Assembly: GCA_964035575.1 (NCBI GenBank)
Contig: OZ037891.1
Coordinates: 620,001-684,000, forward strand
From: Rhynchopus sp. YZ270_cl-10
Taxonomy: Eukaryota; Euglenozoa; Diplonemea; Diplonemida; Diplonemidae
DNA length: 64,000 bases
Direction: 5' to 3'
Both the position numbers and the translations under genes were made by a program. The notes beneath the pieces were generated by a model that made no database searches, had not been told where the DNA came from, and was given only the letters and a program-made list of their open reading frames with translations. Shown piece after piece: positions 11,346 through 23,160 of the stretch (positions within the stretch are counted from its first letter, which is position 1; the number at the start of each line of letters is the position of its first letter).

Positions 11346-11879
11346 GCGTTGGATGCCTGCAAATATGTTGCCTTATTCTTCTACGGAGGCATCGATTCTT
11401 TTTTAGTTTTTTTTTCCAACCGTTTTTTTCTAGCTTTTTTATTTTTCGGTAAGCACCCAGGTTTTCGGCTTATCTCACACCGACCCTTTCTGTTGATTTT
11501 TTTTTAAATAGAAGTGTGTGTACACGAGGTATGTCATCTTTAAAAAAAAATTCTGCTCTTTAAATTAGTCACCGCACAACGTTCACCTTGTACCCATACG
11601 CAAGAGTGAATATGCCTTCCCGCCCCTCCTTCTGCTATTACCTACCTTTTTTGTGTTATGTACCTTTTTTTTCTGTTATTTTTTCTCTCTTCCTTTTTTT
11701 TAATCTCCTTTTCTGGCATAACAGATTCCAATGAAAGCAAAAAAAAAAAAAAAAAAAAATAGTGAACCCCATTCCCTACGCTTTCAACAGCACTGCCAAT
11801 CCCTCCCCTCAGAATGACCATCTGTACTACAATTTTTTTTCTTTTTTTTTTGTGTTGCTCGAGATTTGTCAATGCCGTT

Positions 11880-12068
11880 CTATGACATGATACCCCTCCG
11901 GTTCCTCCTCTGCCGGCACCTCTCTCGGTGGGCTCTGCAGAATCCAAACACCTCCTGAAGGAGGAGGTTTAGAGCGTAGGCGGTGACGCTGGCTGGGGGG
12001 TAGATCTCCTTCTTCTCTTGGCCGCTCCTTGGAGAGACAGGGGGTCCCGGGTCTCCCGCTTCCCCCAC
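11880..12068 (-). pseudogene. Coding-like remnant, function unknown
   Basis: Read on the - strand this GC-rich patch gives a frame ending EIYPPASVTAYALNLLLQEV and a basic tail, with more natural composition than the surrounding spacer. No family is recognised and no start, splice site or full gene can be defined. It could be an old gene or element fragment, or a chance frame. Confidence 0.25.
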
Positions 12069-12204
12069 CCGCGTCGCTGTCTTCTTTATCAGCCGGTCTG
12101 CCTAACTCCGTCTTCGGCACCCACCCCCTCACGTCATACACAAAAAAACAAAAAAAACAAGAGCACAAAACAAACATGACAAAAACTTCATAAAAACCCA
12201 TTCA

Positions 12205-12490
12205 AACACCCTCACGCCATCGTCGAATCATGGCAACAGCGGCGACGCCCGCTGCGGGAAGTTCGCAGTGAGGAAGTGCCTGCATTTCGTCGAGTCTGAG
12301 TTGCATGGCTTTTTGGTTGTTCGATCAATTGGGAGTTCTGTTGTGTGAGTAGAAGGTTGTGCACTGTCAGTGCCTTCTCCTTGTCGGGCATGTACTCTGG
12401 TGGAGGTGTGCGGTTATGGTTGCTGCGCAGTGTCTCCTCCTGGGGCTTTCTATTCTTCTGTGGTAAAGGTAAGCTAAACTGGTTAATTTC
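12205..12490 (-). pseudogene. Coding-like remnant with coiled-coil character
   Basis: On the - strand this stretch encodes PPPEYMPDKEKALTVHNLLL followed by a Gln/Leu-rich heptad-like segment. Composition is coding-like but no single frame covers it, so it is probably degenerate. It lies about 290 bp upstream of the first MGC gene on the opposite strand. The family is not recognised. Confidence 0.3.
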
Positions 12491-12777
12491 GCACCTTATT
12501 TTTCTTCTTCCAGAATGATCATACAAAAGAGGGACACACCACCAAACCTCTCCTACAGGAAACAAAACAAAACAAAACAAAAAACAACAAAAAACAATAC
12601 ACTACAACTTTTTGCAATACTGCGCATATTTTCCCTTCTCCTCCTCCTCCTCCTCCTCTTCCCCCCTCCTCCTGGGTGGTTTCTTGCCCCCCCGTCGCCG
12701 TATCGGCCTTACGACCGTTTTTTTTTTTTAGTTTTTTTTTTTGCTTTCTTCTTACTGACAAATCCACATATAGTGCG

Positions 12778-14077
12778 ATGGGTTGCAGCGATTCGAAGCC
12801 TCAGGGGTCACCAAACAAGGTTGCGACGCCCACAAAGAAATCGGAGGAGTTCAGCGTGGTGCCTGCGTCACCTAAGAGCCCACCTTTGCCTGTTGTTCCA
12901 AAACGCAGCCTTTCGCTTTCATTAGAGAACAACAGCAGCAATGTTTCGACCGCTTCGGTACGCTCGTTGAACAGTGAAATTTCAACTCCGTTGTCGTCAT
13001 TGAAGGGGACATTGACACTGCGGGACAATGATGTGCTTTGCACACCGAGGGGAGAGTTTGGGATTGACTGCATCTTTCAGCATATTGACCAACAGAAGTA
13101 TGGATGCGCGAGAAGGGCATTGGATGAACTGTTAGAAACCGCAACGGATCGGTCAACTGAACAGATTGTCGCGAAGATTGGATTGACGATTCTGCAGAAG
13201 TCTCAGGCATCAAAGCGGGCGAGGTTTAATGCGACTGGCAAAGAGGCTGCGTCTGCGAAGAGAATCTTGCATCATCACGCGAAAGGTGGGTCAACATCGG
13301 CGCTCCTTGGCCTGGCGGAGTTCCACCGCTCCTCAGCCAACTACGACGCCGAGCTCAAATACTGCAAAAAGGCGGCCGCCACCTCCCACCCCCTCGGCCA
13401 CCTGCGCCACGCCCTCTGCCGTCTCCGTACCCTCCTCAGCAGGGTGGAGAGGGGTACCATCGCCCCTTCCAAAGTGCACACAGGGCGTGACGCAATGATG
13501 CAAGACATCATCAAGCTTTCTAGGAGAGACACAAAAGAGGGGGTGAAGGCGCAAAAGGCGGTGCGGGTGTTGATGTCTGTCGTTAAGGTATGATTTTTTA
13601 GAATTTCCGAAAAAAAAAAAATCTTGAATTTGCGACCCATTTTTTGCAAAACAATAAGAGTTGGCGGTTCTGGTTTAGTTACTTTATTTTATCAGATGCA
13701 AAACCACGAAATGGACTGGCATGGTTGGGTGTCCGTCACAACCCTGCATCAATATACCAAGATACACTGTTGTATTTCAACTCTACTTTTTTTTTTTCAA
13801 ACAATTCTATCAAATCACCACTAATCTCCAGGAGGACCAAGGCACGGTGCGCGATCTGACACGTGCACAGAAACTGCTGGACGGCATCATCGACCTTGAG
13901 GACGACCCGCGCAACATGCACCGCATCCACGAGAAGCTTGTCTGGAAGGACTTTGGAGAGTCCGAGCACCTCTCCTTCGACAACCCTTCTGAGTCCCGTG
14001 CCGCGCTCCTTGCCGTCAACAAAGAAAGCTCCCCCACCTACGCAAACCGCGCCAGGTTCAGATACGTCAATCACTAA
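12778..14077 (+). CDS. MGC-family predicted acylated protein, paralogue 1
   Basis: Predicted 351-aa membrane-anchored protein of unknown function. Exon 1 is 12778-13587 (270 aa) and exon 2 is 13832-14077; the 244-nt intron is GTATGA...CTCCAG, phase 0. MGCSDSKP fits an N-myristoylation site (Gly2, Ser6, Lys7) with a palmitoylatable Cys3. A Ser/Pro-rich linker follows (about 8-90), then a helical core (95-270) with paired Ala/Leu-rich helices and TSHPLGHLRH (202-211), similar to Sel1/TPR-type repeats. Exon 2 starts with a helix like those of the two paralogues (QKLLDGIIDLEDD) but lacks their long Ser/Arg tail. I start at 12778 because both paralogues begin with the same residues; an upstream in-frame ATG (12676) would add a poly-Phe stretch encoded by a T run. 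Confidence 0.8.
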
Positions 14078-14209
14078 AATTTTTTTATGATTTTTTTTTG
14101 TGAAGTGCTCTCTGGGGATTCGATAACCCCGCGGAATTAGAGTGTCCTCCGATGCAATGATAAGAAGTATTGCACGGCACTTTTTTGAATATTGCGAAAA
14201 TTTTGGGAA

Positions 14210-14376
<167 letters not shown>

Positions 14377-14905
14377 GAGGGGAATGAAAAATTCTCAAGA
14401 ATTTTTATCAAAAAAATGGGAGCTTTTTTTTTTTTGGAGTTTGGGAGAGGGTGGGGGGGTGGGTAAGGAGGGTGGGGGTGGGTGATATGGGCTCGTCTCT
14501 CTCTCTCTCCCCTGTTTAATCGAGGAGTGATGTAGCATTGCAGGGAGGGGGAAAGGGAGCTGCGTGGATTTTTTTTTTTTGAGAAAGTGTTCTTTTCCCC
14601 CTTCCGTTCCCTTTCCCTCCTGATATTTTTTTTACCTTTTTTTTTCTCTCTCTTTTTTTGTTCCACAATATTGCTCTAAAAACCCCCACAGTAATTGCAA
14701 CACTTCTCCCCCTAAAAAACAAAGTGGATCTCTCTAATAAACTCTCTGCCACCTAATACAAATAATTCTAATCCAAAACCTTTTTTTTTTCCTCCTCTTT
14801 AACCCCACCCCTACCTACCCCCGTCTGCTCTATCTACCACGCCAACCACTTTAACCACTTTGGACAGTTAAATGGCACACTGCTGCTTTTTCCATTTTTT
14901 TCCAT

Positions 14906-14997
14906 TCTAAAGTACAGACTGTTTCCTTCTATTTGTCTTTTCTATTCAGTAGAATAGATGGTATATGAAATAACGTTCTAAAGTGTAGACTGTTTCC
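14906..14997 (+). repeat. Hairpin repeat, family G, with flanking direct repeats
   Basis: A hairpin built on CTATTCAGTAGAATAGATGG ending GTATATGAAA lies between two 22-bp direct repeats TTCTAAAGT(AC/GT)AGACTGTTTCC (14906-14927 and 14976-14997, two mismatches). The inserted part is 48 bp. Confidence 0.75.
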
Positions 14998-15149
14998 CCT
15001 CTGATACAAACACCTTTGATAATGGTAGGTGACGGAGCGAGGTTTAGGTACGTCTTTCTTACCAATTTTTTCTTCAAATTGTGTGTTTTCTCTGAACCTC
15101 AAAATATATTGGAGATTGCCCCCCCCAGAAGGGGGGGCAATCTGCACAA

Positions 15150-15225
15150 AAAGACAGTGGATATTGCAATACTGTGGCAACACAACCGAGGCAACTACTC
15201 CAACAATTTATCAAAGAAAACAGAA
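15150..15225 (+). repeat. Dispersed repeat, family E
   Basis: AGTGGATATTGCAATACTGT, GGCAACACAACCGAGGCAAC, then CTCCAACAATTTATCAAAG and an A-rich tail. Confidence 0.75.
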
Positions 15226-15245
15226 AACCCGTCTATACCTTCCGT

Positions 15246-15333
15246 AGCACAAATGCTGCGGCCAACATTGAGTACCGACCCTAGGTTCCCCAAGCGGGTC
15301 CATAGGCGATTGTTGACACAACAAAAAAAGGGA
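15246..15333 (+). repeat. Dispersed repeat, family H
   Basis: GAGTACCGACCC ... GGCGATTGTTGACACAACA with a trailing A run. It follows a family E copy, as the copy at 51395 does. Confidence 0.5.
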
Positions 15334-15972
15334 TGGTTCTAGAAAAGGGGAGAATGAATGAACAGGACCCCCTCCCTCCCTTCCTCCCTCGCACCCCCTC
15401 TCTTCTATCAGTTTCGGGTTTGTCTTTAGTGACAACAAACTTTTTTTCTCATTTTGTTCGCTCGCTTCGCTTCTCCTTCCCCCTTCTTTCTTCACAAACA
15501 CTAGCTATTTCTTCATTTTTTATTTTTCTTAAGGTGTGTGCGAAACGGCACATCTTACAGGGTTTATTCTGAATTTATTGTATTTTTTGCTCTTTTAAGG
15601 TGACCGTTTAAGCAGGCTTAGATTCATCTTAATCAACTATCAAATAAAAAAGAGGAACGTTTGCACATTGTGCTAACACCATTTTTTTTATTTATGGGTC
15701 GTGTGTTTTCTTTTTATTCTTTTCTTTTTGTGATTTCATCCGAGGCTTTCATAGGGACGTAGATCTGCCGGAGGTCTGCATTAATAACTTTCATGTTTTG
15801 TTTTATTCTTTTTCCCCTTTCAAAAAATAAAGACTTCATCATTTGTTCTGCCGTATATGCCAAGTTTTCTCTTTGACTGAGACACCGCCAAGGTGACGAT
15901 GCAAGGCTTATGTATGATAGTTTGCAAATTCTACCCTCTTGAGACCATTTTCTGTGGTTGTCAGATAGATTT

Positions 15973-16022
15973 TAGATGTGTATGCACGAGAGGGGCACAA
16001 TGCATATCTCAAGTTTTCTTTT
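15973..16022 (+). repeat. Stem-loop repeat, family B
   Basis: AGATGTGTATGCACGAGAGG, then GGCACAATGCATATCTCAAG and TTTTCTTTTC. Confidence 0.7.
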
Positions 16023-16166
16023 CTTTTTTTTTTTCCTTTACTGCCATCACCTCGCCTATTGTTCATAGTGCACTTAACAGAAACATAATTTCTCCCCCAT
16101 TTTTTGGTCAGTTTCGACGCCAAGTATTTATAGAAACAAAGAAGAGAGAAGAATCCCTTAGACGTG

Positions 16167-16220
16167 TAGTATAGTGGAGTTCATCTTCGGGTGTCTACAC
16201 TAATACAACCGAGTTTTTCA
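16167..16220 (+). repeat. Dispersed repeat, family F
   Basis: TAGTGGAGTTCATCTTCGGG, then TGTCTACACTAATACAACCG. The stem is TAGTGgAG/CTaCACTA. The inner half (TTCATCTTCGGGTG) differs from the CACACTCTAGGGTG form at 38333. Confidence 0.75.
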
Positions 16221-16496
16221 AAGAAGAAGAAAAAATGACTCGCGTGTGAGGCACATTTCATCTTTCAGATTTTTGTTTCTTTAAATGCCTTCATTTGTCC
16301 CCCTCATCCCTTCCCCTCTATGTGAATGTCAACCAATCCCTTCTTGCAGGGTCATTTGCAGCTGTTTTATCATTGTTTTTTTTTTAAAGATATGTGCAAG
16401 GTGTGATCATCTTTTCAAGCGTTGAAAAAGGTGGCTAAACTTAGACTATCAGCTTTACCCTTTTTTTGGGTTATATTACGATTCTTTCTTTTCTTA

Positions 16497-16540
16497 GTGC
16501 GTCCGCTGGTGTCCGGTGAGGCGTTTGCACTTTCCCCCCT
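16497..16540 (+). repeat. Stem-loop repeat, family C, 5'-shortened
   Basis: GTGCGTCCGCTGGTGTCCGG, then TGAGGCGTTTGCACTTTC. The short inner stem CCGCTGGTGTCCGG differs from the CCGCCGATGAACGG form. Confidence 0.55.
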
Positions 16541-16967
16541 TTCTTTTTGCCAGCAACAAAAAAATCAAACCAGGTCCTTTTTCAAATGATCTGTGTGCAC
16601 AAAACGAGCGTTTCAGCTCTCAAGTTTTCTTTCATCAAAGTTTAGTAAAAAAAAAGTCACCGTGTCCTGGGTACATGCAAAATGACCAACCTATTCCTTT
16701 TGTGGGTTTGTTCCTTGTGCTTCAGTTTAGTTTATTTTATTTTAATTCTTCTGCCGGAGATATTGTCTAAGTTGTCTTAAATTCTCAAAAAAAAACATTT
16801 TTTTTTTAAATGTCGCTTAAAGGTGCTGTCCGCACCGCCTTTTCAAAAAGGGTGACAGTTGAGTGGTCAGAACCCGCCCACCTTCTCGGTGGGGATTATC
16901 AACACAAAAAATATATAAAAAAGGGTTCCTGCCTTCTGTTATCCCTGGAAAAAGGGAAGCTTTTTAA

Positions 16968-17012
16968 GGTGACTAAGCAACGAGAGGCTTAGGTTCATCT
17001 TATAAACTTTTC
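16968..17012 (+). repeat. Stem-loop repeat, family A
   Basis: GGTGACTAAGCAACGAGAGG, then CTTAGGTTCATCTTATAAAC and TTTTCTTTC: almost exactly the family consensus. Confidence 0.85.
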
Positions 17013-17828
17013 TTTCTTTCTTCTTTTTGAATTTAAGTTTCGTTCTTTGGTGGGCACGTTGCCCTTCCTTACTTCCAGTCAGTACTCACGACATACATGG
17101 TGTTTCCCATAAGCCTCTGTGGTATGTAACTATACCCAGAGTTTCCCGTTCCCTTCACACCCCTTAAAGGTACGTGCTATGTACATAATATTCTTTACAT
17201 TTTTTTTTGCTCTATTTTAAAAAAAAATCAATGAAAAATGGGTTCATTTCTCGATTTTTCTTGTATTTTTTGTGTATTTGTTTGCAAAGCAATTGGTGGG
17301 TCAATTGTGGCAGGTCCTTAGAGCAGTACATTGACCATGTGTGTGTGTGTGTGTATGTGTGTGGTACAGTATCAGAGCGGATACGCGCCTGAGTAGTGTG
17401 CTATTTTATCCTTTTCATAAACCCATGGGGTTCATTCATCTTTCAAGTTTTTTTTTTTTTGTCTTTCGGAGGGGGTGACGTTTTCATACCCCCCATTTCA
17501 AAACAGGAGCTAGTCGCTATCTCAACAAAGAAGCGCACCTACCTCTTAACTTACAAAGTTACTACAGTGAAATACAAAACAAAACAAACGTAGCAAAAAT
17601 TAAAAAAAAAACAAAAACAAACAAACTTTCATACCCCCTTTTCAAAAAAAGCAGTAGCTTCTTCAGGATTTTGTCCTGTCCATAACGCAACATAATTTTT
17701 TTTGGAGTTTCTTCATAAATTCGCAGATTCAGAGGGGTCCACATACAGCAAAAGCGGGCTTCTCCAAAGAGCGACCAAACTAGTCTGGCTTTTTGCCAGA
17801 GAATTTTTATGTTTGAAAATATATTTGA

Positions 17829-17875
17829 GGTGACGAAGAGCACGAGAGGCTTTGGGTTCATCTTATGAACTTTCC
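17829..17875 (+). repeat. Stem-loop repeat, family A, variant stem
   Basis: CGAAGAGC ACGAGAG GCTTTGG: the stem carries paired changes relative to CTAAGC/GCTTAG, with loop and tail GTTCATCTTATGAACTTTC kept. Confidence 0.75.
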
Positions 17876-18614
17876 TTCTTATTTTTACTGGCGTGAAGTT
17901 AGTTCCTCTTTTTTAGTTTTGCGCTCGTTTTTCAGACTATGTCGTTTGTGCTCGATTAGCTCGATAAGATGTTTTTTTTCTCTTTGTGCAGATTTTCATT
18001 GTGCAAAATAACACAACTGCGCGCCACATTCTTTTTTCTTTCTTTCAGTTTTTTTCTTCTTTTTCAAAGCCTGTTAATATACAAATACCCTCTCGATTCC
18101 TTCCTCTTTCGAATGAAGAAGAGAAAAAAAGGCGCTTTTTTTTTATTGAACCAAAACCAAAAACAAAAAAAAACACTAACGTGACCAGGGCTGTATGGAT
18201 TTGGCCCCCCCCAGTCCCAGATTTCTGGGTGGGGCTTGAGTCCAAAAACACTCAAAGAACGCTCCAAAAAAAGTAGTAGTCTTATGCACTCCTGAAACGT
18301 AACCGTGTCGAGGATGTACAACAAAAAAAACCCCCTCACACCTTTTCTGTTTGAGAAAGAATACAAATCCAACCAACGTTTTAATATTTGTTTGAGCAAA
18401 CTTGTACGGAGATCACATAAGGATGTGCTGATCACCACACAGGTTGCTTATCAATATTTCCACAAAAAAAAAAAAAAAAACAAAACAAAAACGATACAGC
18501 TGTCATTTATGGTACACCCCTTTCGAGTACTACGCTGCTGTGTTAGTCTGGCTTCCTTTTTTTATTTTCCTCTTTTTTTTAAAGTTTTCAACGGTTTATC
18601 TGCAGTCCTCTTTC

Positions 18615-18719
18615 CATGTTCCTATACGATACTATAATAGGGTACATTTAGTGCCCCCTATGCTACCTTCTATTCAGTAGAACAGTTAGTATATGAAACA
18701 TGTTGCCCATACGATACTA
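18615..18719 (+). repeat. Hairpin repeat, family G, with flanking direct repeats
   Basis: ACCTTCTATTCAGTAGAACA ... AGTATATGAAA, preceded by GGGTACATTTAGTGC, lies between imperfect direct repeats CATGTT..C.ATACGATACTA (18615-18634 and 18699-18719). Confidence 0.7.
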
Positions 18720-18861
18720 ATAAGTAGAACCGCGTTCAGGGGGTGGTATGCATCTTTCAAGTTTCCTCCTCACCGAGGGACTACGCATATTTTAACAAAA
18801 AAAAAAAAAAAAAAAAAACAGAATAATCAGATACACCGTTCTCTCTATCGTTTCTTTTCTA

Positions 18862-18897
18862 GGTGAAGTGAGGCTTAGCTTCATATTACAAACTTTT
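18862..18897 (+). repeat. Stem-loop repeat, family A, loop deleted
   Basis: GGTGAAGTGAGGCTTAGCTT, then CATATTACAAACTTTTTT. Most of the left stem arm and loop are missing. Confidence 0.5.
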
Positions 18898-19038
18898 TTT
18901 TCTTTCTCTGACCACCTTCATATAAAGGTCTCGAATCGATGGCGTCTTTTAAAAAAAAAAACAATATCACCCAAAAGAGTCCTCCTTTTTTAACTGACCT
19001 CCAAATATTTTTTTTCTCCCCCTCCATTTTTCTTTTTG

Positions 19039-19085
19039 AAGATGTGTGTACGAGAGGCACATTTCATCTTTCAAGTTTTCTTTTG
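19039..19085 (+). repeat. Stem-loop repeat, family B
   Basis: AAGATGTGTGTACGAGAGGC, then ACATTTCATCTTTCAAGTTT and TCTTTTG. Close to consensus. Confidence 0.8.
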
Positions 19086-19535
19086 TTTGCAGAAATTTGC
19101 AAAAAAAAAACAAAAAAAAATTTTTTTTTTCAAAGAGGAGACGCTGATGGACAAAACTCCATCTTTTATCTTCTTCTTATTGGTCAGATTGAAAACTATT
19201 ATCTTAGTCATTTTGTTCGCAGACATCCAGAGGGTGTTATTGTGTCCACAGTGGCACCTTGCACTTTCAACTCCACGTATTTTATTTTCTTTTCAAATTT
19301 CGAAAAAAAAAAAAATGTAGGGAAAAGAAAATGCGTGGAGATCATAAATAGGGTGGCATATGCTAAGGTGACCAGGGCACACGAGGATTGGGTTTGTAAA
19401 TAGTTATTTTGTTCCTCTGTTCTTCCTGTTCACTTGATTAGAAAGAATCTAAAAACCTCTTTTATTTGTTGTTCACGGCAAGATCATTTCTGCTGGCGCT
19501 CATTTTCTCTCTGAACCCCGCCTTTACCCTTTTAG

Positions 19536-19590
19536 GGTGACTAAACACAAGTATTTCCCCAGAGGCTTAGGTTCATCTTAACAAACATTT
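19536..19590 (+). repeat. Stem-loop repeat, family A, expanded loop
   Basis: GGTGACTAAACACAAGTATT ... CCCAGAGGCTTAGGTTCATC: about 12 extra bases lie in the loop, while the tail TTAACAAACATTT is kept. Confidence 0.6.
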
Positions 19591-19690
19591 GTCTCGTTCA
19601 GATGTGTAATGCACTGTGAGGCATAATATTATTCATTGTTTCTTCAACGTTTCTTTTTTCCCCCACTCCCAAACATAGTTCAGCCTTTGA

Positions 19691-19735
19691 GGTACACTGT
19701 CACGAGAGGCTTTGTATCTCAAAGGTCACATTTCT
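19691..19735 (+). repeat. Stem-loop repeat, family D
   Basis: GGTACACTGTCACGAGAGGC, then TTTGTATCTCAAAGGTCAC. Confidence 0.75.
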
Positions 19736-19870
19736 TTTTTTTTTGTCGCTTTCGGTACGCTAGCACCCAAAGAAAAAGGGGCTGTGCATGACGATGTGGT
19801 GACGGATCACATATGCTCACCTCTGAACGGGATATAGCGTGTTCTCTTTGTTTCCCCCAGTTTTTCTGAT

Positions 19871-19912
19871 TGGTGTGTGTGCACGAGGTACATTCATCTT
19901 TTAAGTTTTTTT
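19871..19912 (+). repeat. Stem-loop repeat, family B, variant stem
   Basis: GGTGTGTGTGCACGAGGTAC, then ATTCATCTTTTAAGTTTTT; the right arm is GTACA. Confidence 0.65.
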
Positions 19913-20405
19913 TCTTCTTATTTTCTTTTTCTTTTTTCCATCTTTGCAAAGGCGTTTTCCTTGCCTGAAAAAGATGGGTTTTTTGAGAAACAACAAAACG
20001 AATGGAGTAAAATGTCTCTTTAGATAACTCTTTTGTGCGCTTCTCATCTAAACTACCGATTCTCTCTCCTCGTCCTTTGGCTTAAACTTCACGACGGAGT
20101 ACGTTCCTCACCCCTCCGAAAAACAGAAGCTAACCCCTGATCCCATGCGTAAGGGTAGAAGGTTGGTGGTGTTTTCTTTGTGGGTGAGATTTTAAAATGG
20201 AGTGGAATGTTTGAGCAACCGTAAAAGGGACGAAGCCTTCTCCCCCCTTTTCTGTCAATATTTAGAACACATTGCAAACAAAAAAAACAACAAGAACACA
20301 CTCCAAAAATTACCCTTTTGGACAAAGAAACCTTTTAGCCAAGTATTTGGGAGTTGTGTTTTTGTTCAAAAAAATTCTTTTGCTTTCATATGTGTAGATA
20401 AGAGG

Positions 20406-20445
20406 GGTTGACTAAGCACTGGGGCTTGGTTCATTCTTAACAAGT
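20406..20445 (+). repeat. Stem-loop repeat, family A
   Basis: TTGACTAAGCACTGGGGCTT, then GGTTCATTCTTAACAAG. The stem is kept and the loop is changed to ACTGGG. Confidence 0.6.
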
Positions 20446-20823
20446 TGTGTTTTTTTTTTTTTTTTGTTTGTTTTTTCCACTTATTTTTTTGTTCTTTTTT
20501 TGTAGTCCTTCGAAATGCAATGGCTTCAGTTGTACGTCACACCGTGATCCTTCCGGCTTGTCGAATCAACCTCTTTGTGAACAAAAAAGCAGCTCAATAG
20601 TCGCTTACGCGAAGCCTTTGATAATAAAGAACCTCAGCTTAGTTTAACTATTCAAAAAAAAACTCCCGGGCCCTATGGTAAAGCCCAACCCCCCCTTTAT
20701 TTTGCAGTCGGGTTGCAAATCAAAAATTGCGAACTCCGGCTAGGGAAATGACATTATCCCTCACAACAAACTTTGTGGAAACCCACGCAAGCTGATGCTG
20801 CGCGATAACGAATGCGATCAAAA

Positions 20824-20886
20824 GGTGATCCTAAGCAACGAGAGGCTTAGGGTCATCTTAGACGTATCGTCATCTTATAAACTTTT
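20824..20886 (+). repeat. Stem-loop repeat, family A, with duplicated tail
   Basis: CCTAAGC AACGAGA GGCTTAGG is a strong hairpin. The tail appears twice: GTCATCTTAGACGTATC, then GTCATCTTATAAACTTTTC. Confidence 0.75.
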
Positions 20887-20923
20887 CTCTTTTTTCCCCC
20901 CCCCTCCCTTCATAAACCTTCAG

Positions 20924-20990
20924 TGCCCCCCTGCGTCCGCCGAATGTACGGTGAGGCGTTTTTTGTTTGCATATTTCAACTTCTCTTTTA
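20924..20990 (+). repeat. Stem-loop repeat, family C
   Basis: CAGTGCCCCCCTGCGTCCGC, CGAATGTACGGTGAGGCG, a T-rich insertion, then GCATATTTCAACTTCTCTTT. Confidence 0.7.
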
Positions 20991-21059
20991 AACTGCCCCT
21001 CTTTCTCATCACCATTCAACCCTCTTCCACCCCCCCCCCCCCCGAGTCAAAGCACACTA

Positions 21060-21164
21060 CGGTGAAGTAAATTACTTGACTTGTGGTTTTATTTTTGTCA
21101 TTTCACCATTGTAAGCCAATGGTGAAACCACAAATCAAATCATTTACTTCATAGTAATTCACCG
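21060..21164. mobile_element. Small inverted-repeat element, about 105 bp
   Basis: CGGTGAAGTAAATTACTTGA at the left is mirrored on the right, which ends ATAGTAATTCACCG. An inner stem TTTCACCATT/AATGGTGAAA closes the hairpin. MITE-like and non-coding; superfamily unknown. Confidence 0.6.
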
Positions 21165-22341
21165 GGAACTGTAAGGTAATTTCCTTGATCACCATTACGC
21201 ACCATTTTAAGAAGGTGGGGCGTACAGTATTAACTTATGTTAAGATTGGTGCTATCCGGGGGGCGGCGTTTCACAAAGTTTCACAATTTTTCACAAAATA
21301 TCACACAATTTCAATCCTATGCACAACGTGTCACAACGTTTCGCAAGGTTTCACAACTTTGCACAACTTTTCACAACTTTTCACAACTTTTCACAACTAT
21401 ATGTTGTGAAAAGTTGTGAAACGTTGTGAAAAGTTGTGATTTTGTTTGAAATTTTGTGAAATTTTGTGAAAAGTTGTGATTTTGTTTGAAAATTGTGAAA
21501 AGTTGTGAATAGTTGTGAAAACTTGTGAATGGTTGTGAAAAGTTGTGATTTTGATTGAAATTTTGCGAAACTTTGTGAAAAGTTGTGAAAAGTTGTGAAT
21601 AGTTGTGAATAGTTGTGAATAGTTGTGAAAAGTTGTGATTTTGATTGAAATTTTGTGAGCCCGTTTTTTGATTTTTATAGGGGCTTTCTGAAGGGGGGTT
21701 GGGGCATGGGTAGTGGTCACGGTGGGAACACGACAGAGCTTATTGTAACCACAGGACGCGCCGATTTTGACTGAACACGGCTGAGCCCTTCCGCGACAAT
21801 GTGTGATTTATGGTATGTACTTCCCCAAAACAACTCAAATGGCTATCAAAGCGCCAACCTCATCAAATCTATACCGTGCCTTATTAATATTGGTACCCCA
21901 GAAATAAAGAATACCAAGTACGCCAACAACTGCGCAACAAGTACGCAAAATGGGGGTGGGCTTCATTTTTACTTTGTGGGTATTTTTTGGGGATTTTTGG
22001 TTTTAGGGTTCCAGAAGCCAGTTTGTGCACGCATTGACCCCAAAAGTGCAGAAATCACCTGAAAGTGGGGTGATCCGGGTTGTATTCTGCTACGAAATTC
22101 GCAAACCAGGAAAAATCGGAAAAAAAATGCGAAAAATTCGCAATGCGATTTTTTGCGATTCGCGTTTCGGGTTTTTGCGATTTTTTGCGCACAGGTGTGA
22201 CAAGTCACACGTGGTCACATGTACCCACGTACCCAGGTACCCAGACCCACGCAGTGTCACATGACCTCAAGTGTGAGTGACCCACGCATGAGGGAATGCG
22301 ACACCGCAAAAATTACCACAGACCCTGTCTTCCTGCACCTT

Positions 22342-22793
22342 CGGTGCAACGCCGCAGACAGCATTGGACTCAGAGGAATGCCCGCTGTGCAGGTATCAAA
22401 CATGAAAACCAACTCCCAGCAACAAGGGGCGCCTTTTGGCGGGCGTTGTTGAGGGTGTTTTGGGGTGCAAAGTTTTCCACAATTTTGATGCGTGGGTACA
22501 GAAGTGTTGTCTTGTTCTTTCATCTCTAGGAATGTAACAGTGGCTGTGCCATACAGATACCGGGGGACAAGACGTGCTACAATCCGGAGGATGACGAAGA
22601 CATGGATGAACCGAGGCTACACTCGCTATACAACAATGCCCTCGCCATGCCGATAAATGGCAACACTGCAGGCCACCCCTTGGCGGTATTCCCCCACGAC
22701 TACATCGCACCCATCTGTGCAAGCTTCATGGATCTGCAGAACCTACAGCTGGACGGGTTTACGGGTTGTGGAAGCCTACAAAGCAAACTGTAG
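22342..22793 (+). CDS. Candidate exons of an element-encoded protein
   Basis: A frame ending GLRGMPAVQ runs to a GTATCA donor at about 22402. After TTCATCTCTAG (about 22529) a frame of about 87 codons runs to a stop at 22791-22793; it contains ECNSGCAIQIPGDKTCYNPE and FPHDYIAPICASFMDLQNLQ. Composition is coding-like and GC-richer than the flanks. No transposase motif is recognised and the start of the gene is not found, so this may be the 3' part of a degenerate or highly split gene. Confidence 0.4.
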
Positions 22794-23160
22794 AGGTCTT
22801 GTTCAAGCGGAACGAAAAAAATTCTCTCTTCAAAACTCAAATTTCCCTCATAGTTTTGTTTGTACACTTTTCCCAAGGTAAAATCCCTACCAAAAAAAAA
22901 AAAACTCGCCAAAACTCGCCCCCCAAAAATGGGCGAGTTTTGGGCGAGTAGGCGAGTTTTTTGGGAAGTTTTTCGGGTTTACGGGTAGGGTCACTGTGTA
23001 CAAATTTATTAAACTCAAGTAGCAGAATTAAAATTCCAGCATCTCTACTCCCCCTTTACGGAGTGACAACTGGTAGAAACACGGTAGAACCACGGGGAAT
23101 TGCACACCAATTGATTACATTATTTGGATAATCTTTTAAACAACCACCACCTCTTACAGG

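Larger units (their letters stand above)
9913..11879. other. AT-rich spacer, no convincing gene
   Basis: Contains stem-loop copies of families A, B and C and a small hairpin (listed separately). A poorer B-like copy lies near 11513-11550 (GTGTGTACACGAGGTATG). The rest is low-complexity sequence. Confidence 0.6.

Noticed and set aside
12676-12777. In-frame N-terminal extension of the first MGC gene
   Set aside because: It would add a poly-Phe segment from a T run, and both paralogues start at MGC.
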